64,000 nt of DNA from Actinomadura craniellae (GCF_003289645.1 NZ_QLYX01000002.1:496001-560000); one strand, 5' to 3'; counted from the stretch's first letter, positions 8,801 through 17,075 are shown. The notes: a model not told the origin generated them from the letters alone. Made by a program: numbers and translations.

Positions 8801-9641
8801 GCACGTCCTGCTGCCACTCGGGGTCCCGGATGCCCGCCGGGTAGCCCGACCGGGAGTCCAGCAGTTCGAAGGTGTAGGGGATGAGCGCGGTCGCGACCTC
8901 GCCGACCGGTTCGGGCACCTCGACGGGCGGGCCGGGCGGCGGGCCGGCCAGCGCGGGCGCGTGGAAGGCTCCGATCACGGCGGCCGGGCGGCGGGCGCCC
9001 AGTTCGGCGACCCGGCGCCGCATCCACTCCTCGCGGACCAGGTCGCGCCGGGAGACCCCGGCCGGCGCGCCGGCCCGCAGCGCCCAGCCGAGCGCCAGCG
9101 CGGCCCGCCGCACCCGCTCGGGCTCGGCCCCGTAGGAGCGTGCCTCGACCAGCCGGTCCCACAGCTCCTCGGTGTCGTCGACCCCCGCGGTCCGCAGCAG
9201 CGCCCCCAGGTGGTCCGCCCCGCCGGGCCCCAGCTCGGACGGGTCGATCGGACGGGCCGCGGGCAGGTCGATGGCGTGCACGGGGACGCCGTGCGCGACG
9301 GCCCAGCGGACGGCGACCAGTTCGGGCGAGAAGTCGGCGAACGGGTAGAAGCCCAGCCGCTCGCCCGCGCCGCCGGCCACGGTGAGCGCCACCGGGGCCA
9401 CCAGGGCGGGGTCGCCCAGGTGGCCCAGCCACCCCTCCAGTTCGGCGGGCAGTTCGATCAGGACCGCGTCGGGGTCGGCGGCGGCCAGCAGTTCCGGCAC
9501 GACCGCCGCGAGCACCGGCGAGTGGTGCCGCACCCCGATCAGGAAGGGCTCGCGGCACCCCGCCAGCAGCTCCAGCGCCGCCGCCGGTTCGCCCGGCCCC
9601 GTCACCGGCCCCGTCACCGGCCCTGTCACCGGCCCTGTCAC
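5826..9641 (-). CDS. DUF5682 / von Willebrand factor A fusion protein (YehM-YehP-like)
   Basis: This is a protein of about 1271 residues. Residues 1 to ~760 match the DUF5682 (YehM) type: an N-terminal IGVRHHSP motif followed by PDAVLIELP and long helical repeats. Residues ~770-950 are a Pro/Gly/Ser-rich linker. The last ~180 residues are a vWA domain with a complete metal-ion-dependent adhesion site: DVSGS, a Thr in GGTD, and Asp in VSDF. E. coli encodes these two parts as separate proteins. The GTG at 9641 overlaps the MoxR stop as GTGA, matching the GTGA junction upstream in the operon, so I prefer it over the ATG at 9686. MoxR ATPases are known to work with vWA proteins as chaperone or remodelling pairs, and this is the likely partner of the adjacent ATPase. 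Confidence 0.85.
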   Translation of the reverse strand: MTGPVTGPVTGPVTGPGEPAAALELLAGCREPFLIGVRHHSPVLAAVVPELLAAADPDAVLIELPAELEGWLGHLGDPALVAPVALTVAGGAGERLGFYPFADFSPELVAVRWAVAHGVPVHAIDLPAARPIDPSELGPGGADHLGALLRTAGVDDTEELWDRLVEARSYGAEPERVRRAALALGWALRAGAPAGVSRRDLVREEWMRRRVAELGARRPAAVIGAFHAPALAGPPPGPPVEVPEPVGEVATALIPYTFELLDSRSGYPAGIRDPEWQQDVLDARGAPAAVERAAAARLARICAELRADGHVAGTPDAAAAYRVARDLAVLRGLPAPGRRELVEALETALGQGEPLGRSRAVARAAQRVLVGDRRGTPPPGAPRSGLAVHVEELLAELGLPGPDAPSRPVEQRLDPARSPLDLRRHLALRRLRTAGVEYGAERELAGVGAVRATGRAWTVHWRPLTAATLELATAYGATLEQAAEGALEARARTLAARDELTPAARLALLEEAAEAGLARPAHRFMAELRTGFLPVAGLPELIAAHDLIERITAGHLPGLPGPGAVEAGPQTAELAAAAIGAVAGIAGSDDPADTRALLQLVQLVERGATGANRLVWLLRGLVADGAPLPQGAAAAALVLLGAEPAGTLATRLAGWADASDGAGSARRLAGALTVAGPLLESAPDLLDPLASVVEDRPDAEFLRRLPALREGFDALAPAARGRFLVAVRERHRLDPGAPDPFELDTDPAVLAAQAAADLAGRAAVRALDPALLPAGPLPPAASPAGASGSGPAAERQPAEPPATGASGPVPVPVRPPGPRPVEPPEPGTSGPTPATGRPAEPPEPGVPGSRALSAAVGRQTAGRVLGAAQPPADRPGGTPASGGHEGGGTLARGGPPGAGPAPGPGEGRAISGPDRWRLVLGRERERLTGRAARVARGLDELYGHGQGEGSTAGTGGGTGDPYPTAREWSGELEALFGARIRDEVLGRAAARGRSDAILQLDPERVTASVDLLEHVLSLAGALPEAGLARLRRLVDRLVAELTRELARRLRPALTGLATPRPSRRPVGPLDLGRTVRANLHTARRTGTAITLVPERPVFRTRARRSADWHIFLAVDVSGSMERSTIYSALTAAVLHGVPALSVHFVTFSTKVIDLTGRVADPLALLLEISVGGGTDIGRGLAYVREQITVPARSIVAVVSDFEEGVSTGRLLGEVRALAESGAHLLGLAALDDGGQPVFNRGIAERVAAAGMPVAALSPAELAAWIGERVRG

Positions 9642-9642
9642 T
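9595..9642. repeat. Four 12-base tandem repeats at the MoxR/vWA junction
   Basis: Four copies of GGCCCCGTCACC (two with C-to-T changes) span the MoxR stop and the start of the vWA fusion gene. On the minus strand each unit reads GTGACAGGGCCG, so every copy supplies an in-frame GTG (VTGP repeat) that could serve as a start codon. Changing the copy number would keep the frame. Confidence 0.85.
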
Positions 9643-10783
9643 CCGGCTCGCCGAGGACGTGCCGCAGTTCGTACAGCCGCTTCCACATGCGGGCGCCGCC
9701 CTCCGCACGGCGGCGGACGGCGGTGTCCCAGTAGGCGAGCAGCCGTCCCTGGTCGGCCGGGTCGTCCTTGCGGACCACGCCGAGCAGGTAGCCGGGCACC
9801 AGCGACAGCGGGTCGGGGACCCGTAGGTAGGCGCGCTGCAGACCGAGGTCGGTGGCCACCCCGACGGCCTCGGCGGTGCTCATCACGGTGGCCGGCCGCT
9901 CGACGCTCCAGCCCTCCTCGGCACGGCCCGAGCGCAGGTCGCGGAACGCGGTGACCAGCGCCTCCAGCACGGCGTCGTCGACGTCGAGGGGGCGGCCGTG
10001 CCGTTCCAGCGCGGCCGCCGCCCGGCCGCGGACCAGCGCGACCTCGGCGGCCAGGTCGCCGATCGGCGGCACGGTCTCGAAGTTGAAGCGGCGCTTGAGG
10101 GCGGCGCTCATCTCCGACACGCCCCGGTCGCGCAGGTTGGCCGTGCCGATCACGTTGAAACCGGGCCGGGCGAACACGGTCTCGCCCAGTTCGGGGACCG
10201 CCATCCGCCGGTCGGACAGGATCGACACCAGCGCGTCCTGCACCTCGGGCAGGCAGCGGGTGATCTCCTCCACCCGGACGAGCCGCCCCTCGCGCATGGC
10301 GGTGAGCACCGGCGAGGGCACCAGCGCCTCCTCGCCGGGCCCCTTGGCCAGCAGCAGCGCGTAGTTCCAGCCGTACCGCAGGTGGTCCTCGGTGGTGCCG
10401 GCGGTGCCCTGGACGGTCAGCCCGCCGCCGCTGATCGCGGCGGCCAGCAGTTCCGAGAGCATCGACTTGGCGGTGCCGGGCTCGCCGACCAGCAGCAGCC
10501 CGCGGTCGCCCGCCAGGGTGACCACGGACCGCTCGACCAGCGCGCGCTCCCCCACGAACTTGGCGGTGATCTCCAGCGCGGCGGGCAGGTCACCGGCCGG
10601 CCCGGGCAGCCGCAGCCGCTCGCCACCGGAGCCCGTCACGAACGTGACCACCGCGGCGGGGGTGAGCCGCCAGCCGGGCGGGCGCGGCCCGGTGTCGTGG
10701 GCGGCCAGGAAGTCCAGTTCGGCGGCGTACCGCCGCTCGGCGGCCTCGACCTGCCGCTCGGCCTGCGGTTCGGCCTGGGTCAC
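9638..10783 (-). CDS. MoxR-family AAA+ ATPase (YehL-like)
   Basis: This is a 381-residue ATPase. It has Walker A GEPGTAKS (about residue 108), a Walker B region LVRVEEI with the acidic pair, sensor-1 NVIGTANLRDRG and the arginine-rich SAALKRRFNFE segment typical of MoxR proteins. The GTG start at 10783 overlaps the DUF4132 stop (GTGA) and is preceded by GGAG at good spacing; the upstream part of the longer open frame is out-of-frame sequence of the DUF4132 gene. It would use ATP hydrolysis to remodel a protein target, probably together with the vWA protein encoded directly downstream. The N-terminal ~60 residues are charged and poorly conserved. Confidence 0.9.
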   Translation of the reverse strand: MTQAEPQAERQVEAAERRYAAELDFLAAHDTGPRPPGWRLTPAAVVTFVTGSGGERLRLPGPAGDLPAALEITAKFVGERALVERSVVTLAGDRGLLLVGEPGTAKSMLSELLAAAISGGGLTVQGTAGTTEDHLRYGWNYALLLAKGPGEEALVPSPVLTAMREGRLVRVEEITRCLPEVQDALVSILSDRRMAVPELGETVFARPGFNVIGTANLRDRGVSEMSAALKRRFNFETVPPIGDLAAEVALVRGRAAAALERHGRPLDVDDAVLEALVTAFRDLRSGRAEEGWSVERPATVMSTAEAVGVATDLGLQRAYLRVPDPLSLVPGYLLGVVRKDDPADQGRLLAYWDTAVRRRAEGGARMWKRLYELRHVLGEPE

Positions 10784-11679
10784 GGGGTCTCCTCGCCCTC
10801 TTCGGCCACCCGGCCGGCGTAGATGAGTTCGGCCAGCCGGACGCCCTCGGACCAGGCGACCGGCCCGACGTCGGACAGCGGCAGCGCCCGCTCGTCGGCG
10901 TCGACCCAGATCAGGTCGCCGGTCCAGGCCGGCGCGTCGGGCGTGTCGGAGCCCACCCAGTAGCGCGCCTGTACCGGCACCCCGGCGTCGTAGGCCCGGC
11001 AGACCGCGTACCCGCCGCGGACCTGGAACCCGAACCGGGTGGCCCGGGCGGTGGCGTGCCGCAGTTCCTTGAACTCGCCGCCGCCGTAGGAGTCCAGCCG
11101 GCGGGCGGTGCCGTCCAGGCCGGCCGGGCGGCGGTGGACCTCCCGGGCGAGTTGCGGCACCGTCTGCCGGACGCCCAGTTCCACCGCGAACTCGCGCAGA
11201 TCGTCGAGGTCGTCGAGCAGGACGGGGTGCGGGATCAGCACGCTGTCGGGTTCCAGCCACCGGGTCTCGGCGTCGAGGTCGACGATGCCGAGCCGCCCCT
11301 TGGCGTCGACGTCGCGCAGCAGGCCCGCCGAGCCGTCGGCCCCGACCACCGCGAGGTTCTCCAGCGGGACCCGCCAGGCGGGGTCGGGCCAGATCTCGAC
11401 CAGCACGTTCCGGGGCACCGGGAACGAGCCGAGCATCCACGACTCGACGGTGGCCCGGCAGTCGGTCTCGTGCCGGACGAGCCAGTCGCGCAGCGCGTAC
11501 AGGTGCTCGGCGGCCTCACTGTCGCGGGCCTTCTTGGGAACCGACTTCAGTTCCCGTCCCTTGGCGTTGCGGCACACCAGGGTGGAGCCGTCGAGCGCCA
11601 GTTCGTATCCGTCGGCGGCGGGAATCCAGACCCGCTCGCCGGTGCTCTCCGCGACCGGCGGAGCGTTCTTCTGCGGCAT
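10780..11679 (-). CDS. DUF4132 domain protein (MolR/YehI-like)
   Basis: This is a 299-residue protein. The C-terminal half (about 190-290) carries the DUF4132 pattern, including GFQVRGGYAVCRAYDAGVPV, and the N-terminal half has ALRDWLVRHE and an MLGSFPVPRN stretch. DUF4132 is the signature domain of E. coli YehI/MolR, whose genes neighbour an AAA ATPase, a vWA and a SWIM gene just as here. This version is much shorter than the ~1200-residue E. coli protein. I chose ATG 11679, with AGGA eight bases upstream, over a TTG at 11709. It is the first gene of the operon and is coupled to MoxR by GTGA. Its molecular function is unknown. Confidence 0.8.
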   Translation of the reverse strand: MPQKNAPPVAESTGERVWIPAADGYELALDGSTLVCRNAKGRELKSVPKKARDSEAAEHLYALRDWLVRHETDCRATVESWMLGSFPVPRNVLVEIWPDPAWRVPLENLAVVGADGSAGLLRDVDAKGRLGIVDLDAETRWLEPDSVLIPHPVLLDDLDDLREFAVELGVRQTVPQLAREVHRRPAGLDGTARRLDSYGGGEFKELRHATARATRFGFQVRGGYAVCRAYDAGVPVQARYWVGSDTPDAPAWTGDLIWVDADERALPLSDVGPVAWSEGVRLAELIYAGRVAEEGEETP

Positions 11680-11721
11680 GGCCGGAATCCTGGCAGATTC
11701 CCCCGACAATCCAGGCGAAAA

Positions 11722-11759
11722 CGAGGACGGGACCGCCCCCCGAGGCGGTCCCGTCCTCG
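11722..11759 (-). terminator. Rho-independent terminator of pckG
   Basis: A perfect 16-base-pair stem (arms 11722-11737 and 11744-11759) has a six-base loop. It lies just past the pckG stop, and TTTT follows the stem on the minus strand. It also isolates pckG from the DUF4132 operon downstream. Confidence 0.9.
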
Positions 11760-11766
11760 AACCGGG

Positions 11767-13596
11767 CTAACCGAGCCGGTTGACCAGTGCCTTGTGCTCG
11801 TCCCACAGTTCCCTGGGCAGGTGGTCGCCGAAGGTCTCGAAGTGGCCGGGCACCAGCGCGGCCTCCTGCTTCCAGATCTCGGTGTCCACCGTGAGCAGGG
11901 TGTCGAGATCGGCGGCGTCGATCTCCAGGCCCTCGGTGTCGAGCGCCTCCCTGGTCGGGACGTGCCCGATGGGCGTCTTGGCCGCGTCGGCGCGGCCGTT
12001 GAGCCGTTCCACGATCCACTTGAGGACCCGGCTGTTCTCGCCGAAGCCCGGCCAGATGAACCGGCCGTCCGCGTCCTTGCGGAACCAGTTCACGTAGTAG
12101 ATCCGGGGCAGCTTCTCGGCGTCGGTGGACCGGCCGATCTTCAGCCAGTGGCCGAAGTAGTCGCCCATGTTGTAGCCGCAGAACGGCAGCATGGCGAACG
12201 GGTCGCGGCGCAGTTCACCAACGGTGCCCTCGGCCGCGGCGGTCTTCTCCGACGCCACGTTGGCGCCGAGGAAGACGCCCTGCTGCCAGTCGAACGACTC
12301 GGTGACCAGCGGGACGGCGGTGGCCCGGCGCCCGCCGAACAGGATCGCTGAGATCGGCACGCCCTTGGGGTCCTCCCACTCCGGCGCGATGATCGGGCAC
12401 TGCCCGGCCGGGGTGGTGAAGCGGGCGTTGGGGTGCGCGGCGGGCTCGCCGGACTCCGGCGTCCAGTCGCGGCCCTTCCAGTCGGTCAGGTGCGCGGGGG
12501 GCTCGTCGGTGAGCCCCTCCCACCACACGTCGCCGTCGTCGGTGAGGGCGACATTGGTGAAGATGCTGTTGCCCCACAGGGTCTTGATCGCGTTGGCGTT
12601 GGTGCCCTCGCCGGTGCCGGGGGCCACGCCGAAGAAGCCGGCCTCCGGGTTGATCGCGTACAGCCGGCCGTCCTCGCCGAACCGCATCCAGGCGATGTCG
12701 TCGCCGATGGTCTCGACCTTCCAGCCGGGAATGGTCGGCTGGAGCATCGCCAGGTTGGTCTTGCCACAGGCGGACGGGAAGGCGGCGGCCACGTAGCGGG
12801 TCTCGCCGGTGGGCGGGGTCAGCTTGAGGATGAGCATGTGCTCGGCCATCCAGCCCTCGTCGCGGGCCATGGTGGAGGCGATGCGCAGCGCGTAGCACTT
12901 CTTGCCGAGCAGCGCGTTGCCGCCGTAGCCCGAGCCGTAGGACCAGATCTCCCGGGTCTCCGGGAAGTGCGAGATGTACTTGGTCGAGTTGCACGGCCAC
13001 GGCACGTCCGCCTGGCCGGGCTCCAGCGGGGCCCCCACCGAGTGCACGGCCTTGACGAACGAGCCGCGCTCCTCGATCAGCCGCAGTGCCGGCGTGCCCA
13101 TCCGGGTCATGATCCGCATCGAGACGGCGACGTACGGCGAGTCGGTGATCTCAACGCCGAGCTGGGAGATGTTGCCGCCCAGCGGGCCCATGCAGAAGGG
13201 CACCACGTACATGGTGCGGCCCCGCATCGAGCCCTTGAAGATGCCGGCGAAGGTGGCCCGCATCTCGGCGGGCGCGATCCAGTTGTTGGTGGGGCCTGCG
13301 TCCTCCTCCTTCTCCGAGCAGATGTAGGTGCGGTCCTCGACCCGGGCGACGTCGCTCGGGTCGGACGCGCAGTAGAAGCTGTTGGGTCGTTTCTCTGAGT
13401 TGAGGCGCCGGAAAGTCCCCTGCTCCACGAGGAGGTCGGTGAGCCGCTCCCACTCGGCGTCCGAGCCGTCACACCACTCGACTCGGTCCGGTTGGGTGAG
13501 CTCGGCGATCCCGCGTACCCAGTCGAGCAGTTCGGCATGACTGGTAGGGGCCTGGTCAATACCGGAGATGGACGGCGCGGAGACCTGGTCGGACAC
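11767..13596 (-). CDS. pckG: Phosphoenolpyruvate carboxykinase (GTP)
   Basis: This is a 609-residue enzyme converting oxaloacetate and GTP to phosphoenolpyruvate, GDP and CO2, the entry step of gluconeogenesis. The kinase P-loop FPSACGKTN, the metal/nucleotide motif GDDIAW, the NWFRKD segment and GFGENSRVL are all present, and the length is typical of the GTP-dependent family. The GTG at 13596 is preceded by GGAG at six bases and gives the expected N-terminus; the upstream ATG extension is not supported. It is a single-gene unit with its own terminator and a ~250-base upstream region that carries a dre-like operator. Confidence 0.97.
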   Translation of the reverse strand: MSDQVSAPSISGIDQAPTSHAELLDWVRGIAELTQPDRVEWCDGSDAEWERLTDLLVEQGTFRRLNSEKRPNSFYCASDPSDVARVEDRTYICSEKEEDAGPTNNWIAPAEMRATFAGIFKGSMRGRTMYVVPFCMGPLGGNISQLGVEITDSPYVAVSMRIMTRMGTPALRLIEERGSFVKAVHSVGAPLEPGQADVPWPCNSTKYISHFPETREIWSYGSGYGGNALLGKKCYALRIASTMARDEGWMAEHMLILKLTPPTGETRYVAAAFPSACGKTNLAMLQPTIPGWKVETIGDDIAWMRFGEDGRLYAINPEAGFFGVAPGTGEGTNANAIKTLWGNSIFTNVALTDDGDVWWEGLTDEPPAHLTDWKGRDWTPESGEPAAHPNARFTTPAGQCPIIAPEWEDPKGVPISAILFGGRRATAVPLVTESFDWQQGVFLGANVASEKTAAAEGTVGELRRDPFAMLPFCGYNMGDYFGHWLKIGRSTDAEKLPRIYYVNWFRKDADGRFIWPGFGENSRVLKWIVERLNGRADAAKTPIGHVPTREALDTEGLEIDAADLDTLLTVDTEIWKQEAALVPGHFETFGDHLPRELWDEHKALVNRLG

Positions 13597-13661
13597 GGGC
13601 AACTCCTTTTGCTGTTCGCAGGATCTTTGCATCATGAACAAAAGCGAATGGTTTTGCCATT

Positions 13662-13673
13662 TGGTCCAGACCA
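13662..13673. promoter_or_regulatory. dre-like operator upstream of pckG (DasR/GntR-HutC type)
   Basis: TGGTCCAGACCA lies 66 bases upstream of the pckG start codon. It differs by one base from the core TGGTCTAGACCA recognised by DasR, and the flanks extend the inverted repeat to TTGGTC-N2-GACCAA. DasR represses in the absence of glucosamine-6-phosphate in streptomycetes. Binding here is inference. Confidence 0.6.
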
Positions 13674-13846
13674 ATTCCCGCCGCATTTCCCCGTAACTCG
13701 GCGGGAGTGTGACTCATCTCACCATATGGACCGCACCATTGTCACCCTGAGTGATGTAATTCGGTACACAGCGTCACTGATGTGAACGCACCGTGAAGCC
13801 CGCATGTGACAGGCACCTCGCCCCGGCAACGCGCCCGTCACATTCG

Positions 13847-14905
13847 TCACGCCGGGTAGGCGTGGGTCTCGGTCGCCTTCACCGCGGCCCAGACGGCGAC
13901 GCCCTCGGCGAGCCCGAGTTCGGCGACCGCCGCGGGGGTGACATCGGCCGCGGCGGGCAGCGGGCCGCCGAGCCGCACCCGCACCCGGTCGCCCTGCCGC
14001 TCGATCCCGGCGATGGTGGTATTCCACACATTACGCGGACTGCCGTGCGGACGGGAACGGTACAGCGCGACCGCGGCAGGGGCGAACACCACGAACACCT
14101 CGCCGTCCAGCGCCTCGGCCGCGTCCAGTTCGGCGCGTTCCACCGTGACCGTGTGCCCGCGGGCCGTGCCCCGGTAGAGGTTCAGCCCGACCAGCCGGGC
14201 GACGTAGCCGGTCCGGGGTCGCCGGGCGACCTCGGCCGGCGACCCCTCCTGGACCAGCACCCCCTCCTCCAGGACCACCAGCCGATCCGCGAGCGTCATC
14301 GCGTCCAGCGGGTCGTGGGTGACGAGCACGGTGACGCCGTCGAAGTCGGCCAGATGCCGGCGCAGCCCGGACCTGATCTCCAGCCGGGTGTGCGCGTCGA
14401 GGGCGGCCAGCGGCTCGTCGAGCAGCAACAGCCCGGGCTCCGCGGCCAGCGCGCGGGCCAGCGCCACCCGCTGGGCCTGCCCACCGGACAGCGCCCGGGG
14501 CCGGACGGCGGCGTACTCGGCCAGGCCGACCCGGTCCAGCAACGCCGCGGCCCGCCGCCGTGCCTCCCTGCGGCCCACCCCCCGGCAGCGCGGGCCGAAG
14601 GCCACGTTCTCCAGGGCGCTCAGGTGCGGGAACAGCAGGTAGTCCTGGAACACCATGCCCACCGGCCGCGCCTCCACCGGCAGGGGATGCAGCGCGGTGC
14701 CGCCGAGCCGGACGTGCCCCGCCGTCAGCCGCTCCAGGCCGGCCAGCGCCCGCAGCGCCGTGGTCTTGCCCGCGCCGTTGGGGCCCAGCAGCGCGACCAC
14801 CTCACCGGGCGCGGCGGCCAGCGCCAGGTCCAGCGCGAACCGGCCCGCCCGGGACTCGCGGTGGACGACCAACCGCGCGTCCAGCCCCCCTGTCCCCCGG
14901 TTCAT
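13847..14905 (-). CDS. modC: Molybdate ABC transporter ATP-binding protein
   Basis: This is a 352-residue ATPase subunit of a molybdate importer. It has Walker A LLGPNGAGKTT, Q-loop VFQDYLLFPHL, signature ALSGGQAQR, Walker B LLLLDEPLAALD and switch VTHD. The last ~120 residues form a TOBE/Mop-like domain that in this family binds oxyanion and regulates transport. The ATG overlaps the modB stop as ATGA (14902-14905). It is the last gene of the unit; the 250 bases after it contain only the pckG promoter region. Confidence 0.9.
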   Translation of the reverse strand: MNRGTGGLDARLVVHRESRAGRFALDLALAAAPGEVVALLGPNGAGKTTALRALAGLERLTAGHVRLGGTALHPLPVEARPVGMVFQDYLLFPHLSALENVAFGPRCRGVGRREARRRAAALLDRVGLAEYAAVRPRALSGGQAQRVALARALAAEPGLLLLDEPLAALDAHTRLEIRSGLRRHLADFDGVTVLVTHDPLDAMTLADRLVVLEEGVLVQEGSPAEVARRPRTGYVARLVGLNLYRGTARGHTVTVERAELDAAEALDGEVFVVFAPAAVALYRSRPHGSPRNVWNTTIAGIERQGDRVRVRLGGPLPAAADVTPAAVAELGLAEGVAVWAAVKATETHAYPA

Positions 14906-15702
14906 CCGGCCCTCGCCCCCAGCCCCCAGTGGTCCCGCAGCAGCGCGAGGACCGCGACCGAGACCACCAGCAGCACCAGGCTCAGCACGATGGCCGCCTC
15001 CGGGTCGGTCTCCAGCGCCAGGTAGACCGCCAGTGGCATCGTCTGCGTGCGGCCGGGGAAGTTCCCCGCGAAGGTGATCGTCGCGCCGAACTCGCCGAGC
15101 GCCCGGGCCCAGCTCAGCGTGGCGCCGGCCAGCACCCCCGGCGCGATCAGCGGCAGGGTGACCCGGCGGAAGGCCGTCCAGCGGGACGCGCCGAGCGTCG
15201 CCGCGGCCTCCTCGTACCGGGAGTCGGCGGCGCGCAGCGCCCCCTCGACGCTGATCACCAGGAACGGCAGCGCCACGAACGCCTCCGCGACCACCACCCC
15301 GGCGGTGGAGAACGGCAGCGTGACACCGAAGGCGGCCTCCAGCCACCGGCCGAGCAGCCCCCGCCGGCCGAGCAGCATCAGCAGCGCGACGCCCCCGACC
15401 ACCGGGGGCAGCACCAGCGGCACGATCACCAGGGCGCGCACCAGCCCCTGGCCGGGGAACCTGGTCCGGGCCAGCAGCCAGGCCAGCGGCACGCCGAGCA
15501 CCAGGCAGAGCGCGGTGGCCAGGGTCGCGGTGACCAGCGAGAGCCGCAGCGCGGCCAGCACCTGCGGTTCCGCCAGCCGGGCGCCCAGGGTGGACCAGGG
15601 GGCACGGACGAGCAGCCCCGCCAGGGGCAGCACGAGGAACGCCAGCCCGGCCAGCGCGGGCACCAGGAGCGCCCAGGGCACTCCAGCCCGGCGCCCGGTC
15701 AC
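14902..15702 (-). CDS. modB: Molybdate ABC transporter permease
   Basis: This is a 266-residue membrane protein with about six helices and the binding-protein-dependent permease loop EEAAATLGASRW..RALGEFGATITFAGN, which docks the ATPase. The GEFGAT and GRTQTMPLAVY segments are characteristic of ModB. The GTG start at 15702 overlaps the stop of a 34-codon frame (GTGA). It is coupled to modC. The periplasmic or lipoprotein binding subunit ModA, normally the first gene, is not encoded here. Confidence 0.9.
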   Translation of the reverse strand: MTGRRAGVPWALLVPALAGLAFLVLPLAGLLVRAPWSTLGARLAEPQVLAALRLSLVTATLATALCLVLGVPLAWLLARTRFPGQGLVRALVIVPLVLPPVVGGVALLMLLGRRGLLGRWLEAAFGVTLPFSTAGVVVAEAFVALPFLVISVEGALRAADSRYEEAAATLGASRWTAFRRVTLPLIAPGVLAGATLSWARALGEFGATITFAGNFPGRTQTMPLAVYLALETDPEAAIVLSLVLLVVSVAVLALLRDHWGLGARAG

Positions 15703-15803
15703 AGCGCCTCGAAGCCCGCCGCGGGCGGCACGGCGGGCTTCGGGCCGGACGGTGCGAACCGGAGGGTCTCCACCGGCTCAGGATAGGGCCCGGCATCTTG
15801 CAC
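15699..15803 (-). CDS. Possible 34-residue peptide overlapping modB start (modA remnant?)
   Basis: A GTG-started frame of 34 codons is preceded by a purine-rich GGGGAAG and ends in GTGA overlap with modB. The product is Pro-rich and ends in PPAAGFEAL. ModA proteins often end in a similar AGF-type tail, and this is exactly the position where modA would end, so it could be what remains after a deletion of modA. It could equally be a leader peptide or chance. There is no other evidence that it is expressed. Confidence 0.35.
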   Translation of the reverse strand: MQDAGPYPEPVETLRFAPSGPKPAVPPAAGFEAL

Positions 15804-15842
15804 CTTCCAGGCTTCCCCCTCGGATCGGCAGGTGCCCGCCGG

Positions 15843-15861
15843 GGGAAACCGCCGGTTTCCC
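15843..15861 (-). terminator. Hairpin after the desaturase gene
   Basis: GGGAAACC and GGTTTCCC form a perfect eight-base-pair stem around a three-base loop directly after the desaturase stop. No U-run follows, so it may be a weak terminator or an RNA-stabilising hairpin. Confidence 0.45.
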
Positions 15862-15863
15862 TC

Positions 15864-16907
15864 CTATCCGCGAGGTACGGCTTCCTCCTGCCCCTGGCGG
15901 CGCAGCGGTTCACCGACCGCGCGCAGGTGCCCCAACGCCAGGGCGTAGGAGTCGAGCGGGCCGGTCTCGGCGTAGGGCAGGCCGAGCCGGGCGCAGTGCT
16001 CGCGGACCAGCGGCTGCGCGCGGCGCAGGTTGGGCCGCGGAATGCCCGGCAGCAGGTGGTGCTCGATCTGGTAGTTGAGCCCGCCCAGGAGCCAGTCGGT
16101 CACCGGACCGCCGCGGACGTTGCGCGAGGTGAGCACCTGCCGGCGCAGGTGGTCCCAGTCCTCCTCCTCGCCGGGCATCTCCATGCCCTTGTGGTTGGGC
16201 GCGAAGGCGCAGCCCAGGTGCAGCCCGAACAGCGCCTGGTGCAGCGCCATGAACGCGACGGCCTGCAGGGGGGTCAGCACGGCGAAGGCCAGGACCGGGT
16301 AGCCGATCGCGTGCACCGCGAGCAGGGATCCCTCGACCAGCCGTTCCCGGCCGGCCCGGTTCCGCAGGTCGAGGACGCTGGTGATCTGCAGGCTCAGCCC
16401 CTCCAGCAGCAGCATCGGGAAGAACAGCGCGGCCTGGTGCCGGGCCAGCCAGGCCGTGGCCCCGCGCCGCTCCCCCGCCTGCTCCGGGGTCCACACCAGG
16501 GCGCCGGCGCCGACGTCGGGGTCCTTGCCGACGTGGTTGGGGTGGGCGTGGTGACGGTTGTGCTTGTCGACCCACCAGCCCCGGCTCATGCCGAGCATGA
16601 CGTTGCCGAGCAGCAGCCCGAGCAGCCGGTTGGCGCGGGCGGTGCGGGCGATCTGGCGGTGACCCGAGTCGTGCCCGAGGAAGCCGGTGCGGGCCGACAG
16701 CACGGCGGCCGGCACGGCCAGCAGCAGTTGCCACCACGTGTCACCGAGCATCGCGAGGGCGATCCAGATCGCCGCGGTGCCCAGCAGGTTGAGCCCGATG
16801 GACAGGGTGTAGTACCCCCTGCGCCGATCGAGCAGCCCGCTGTCGCGGACCTGCCGGGCCAGCGGGGCGAAGTCGCTGCCGCGCGGCACGGTGAGAGTTT
16901 CGGGCAT
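15864..16907 (-). CDS. Membrane fatty acid (acyl) desaturase
   Basis: This is a 347-residue integral membrane di-iron desaturase. The three histidine boxes are present: HDSGH (about residue 88), HNRHH (about 126) and QIEHH (about 291). Hydrophobic segments near 40-80 and 165-215 place the boxes on the cytoplasmic face. The family inserts a double bond into acyl chains using O2 and reductant and adjusts membrane fluidity. The start at 16907 has GGAGGA seven bases upstream; the longer frame starting at 16943 is not supported. It is divergent from glnII and may share the 270-base region between them. Confidence 0.9.
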   Translation of the reverse strand: MPETLTVPRGSDFAPLARQVRDSGLLDRRRGYYTLSIGLNLLGTAAIWIALAMLGDTWWQLLLAVPAAVLSARTGFLGHDSGHRQIARTARANRLLGLLLGNVMLGMSRGWWVDKHNRHHAHPNHVGKDPDVGAGALVWTPEQAGERRGATAWLARHQAALFFPMLLLEGLSLQITSVLDLRNRAGRERLVEGSLLAVHAIGYPVLAFAVLTPLQAVAFMALHQALFGLHLGCAFAPNHKGMEMPGEEEDWDHLRRQVLTSRNVRGGPVTDWLLGGLNYQIEHHLLPGIPRPNLRRAQPLVREHCARLGLPYAETGPLDSYALALGHLRAVGEPLRRQGQEEAVPRG

Positions 16908-17075
16908 CGAGAGGTCCTCCGCTTCCTGGGTGATCGCTCGCATAGAAGGTAGGAAGCGAAGCCCCGGCAGGGCGCCCCGCCAGGGAGCCAGGTGCGGTCT
17001 GGCTCTCAGGTCCCGGATCCTCCTCCGAGGACCGAATCAGCCACCCCAAAACCAGCACTCTTCGTAGTTGTCGCA

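Noticed and set aside
13597-13846. Possible small gene in the pckG upstream region
   Set aside because: The available frames (for example 13492-13785) run through the pckG 5' end antisense and have no ribosome site or similarity; the region reads as regulatory.
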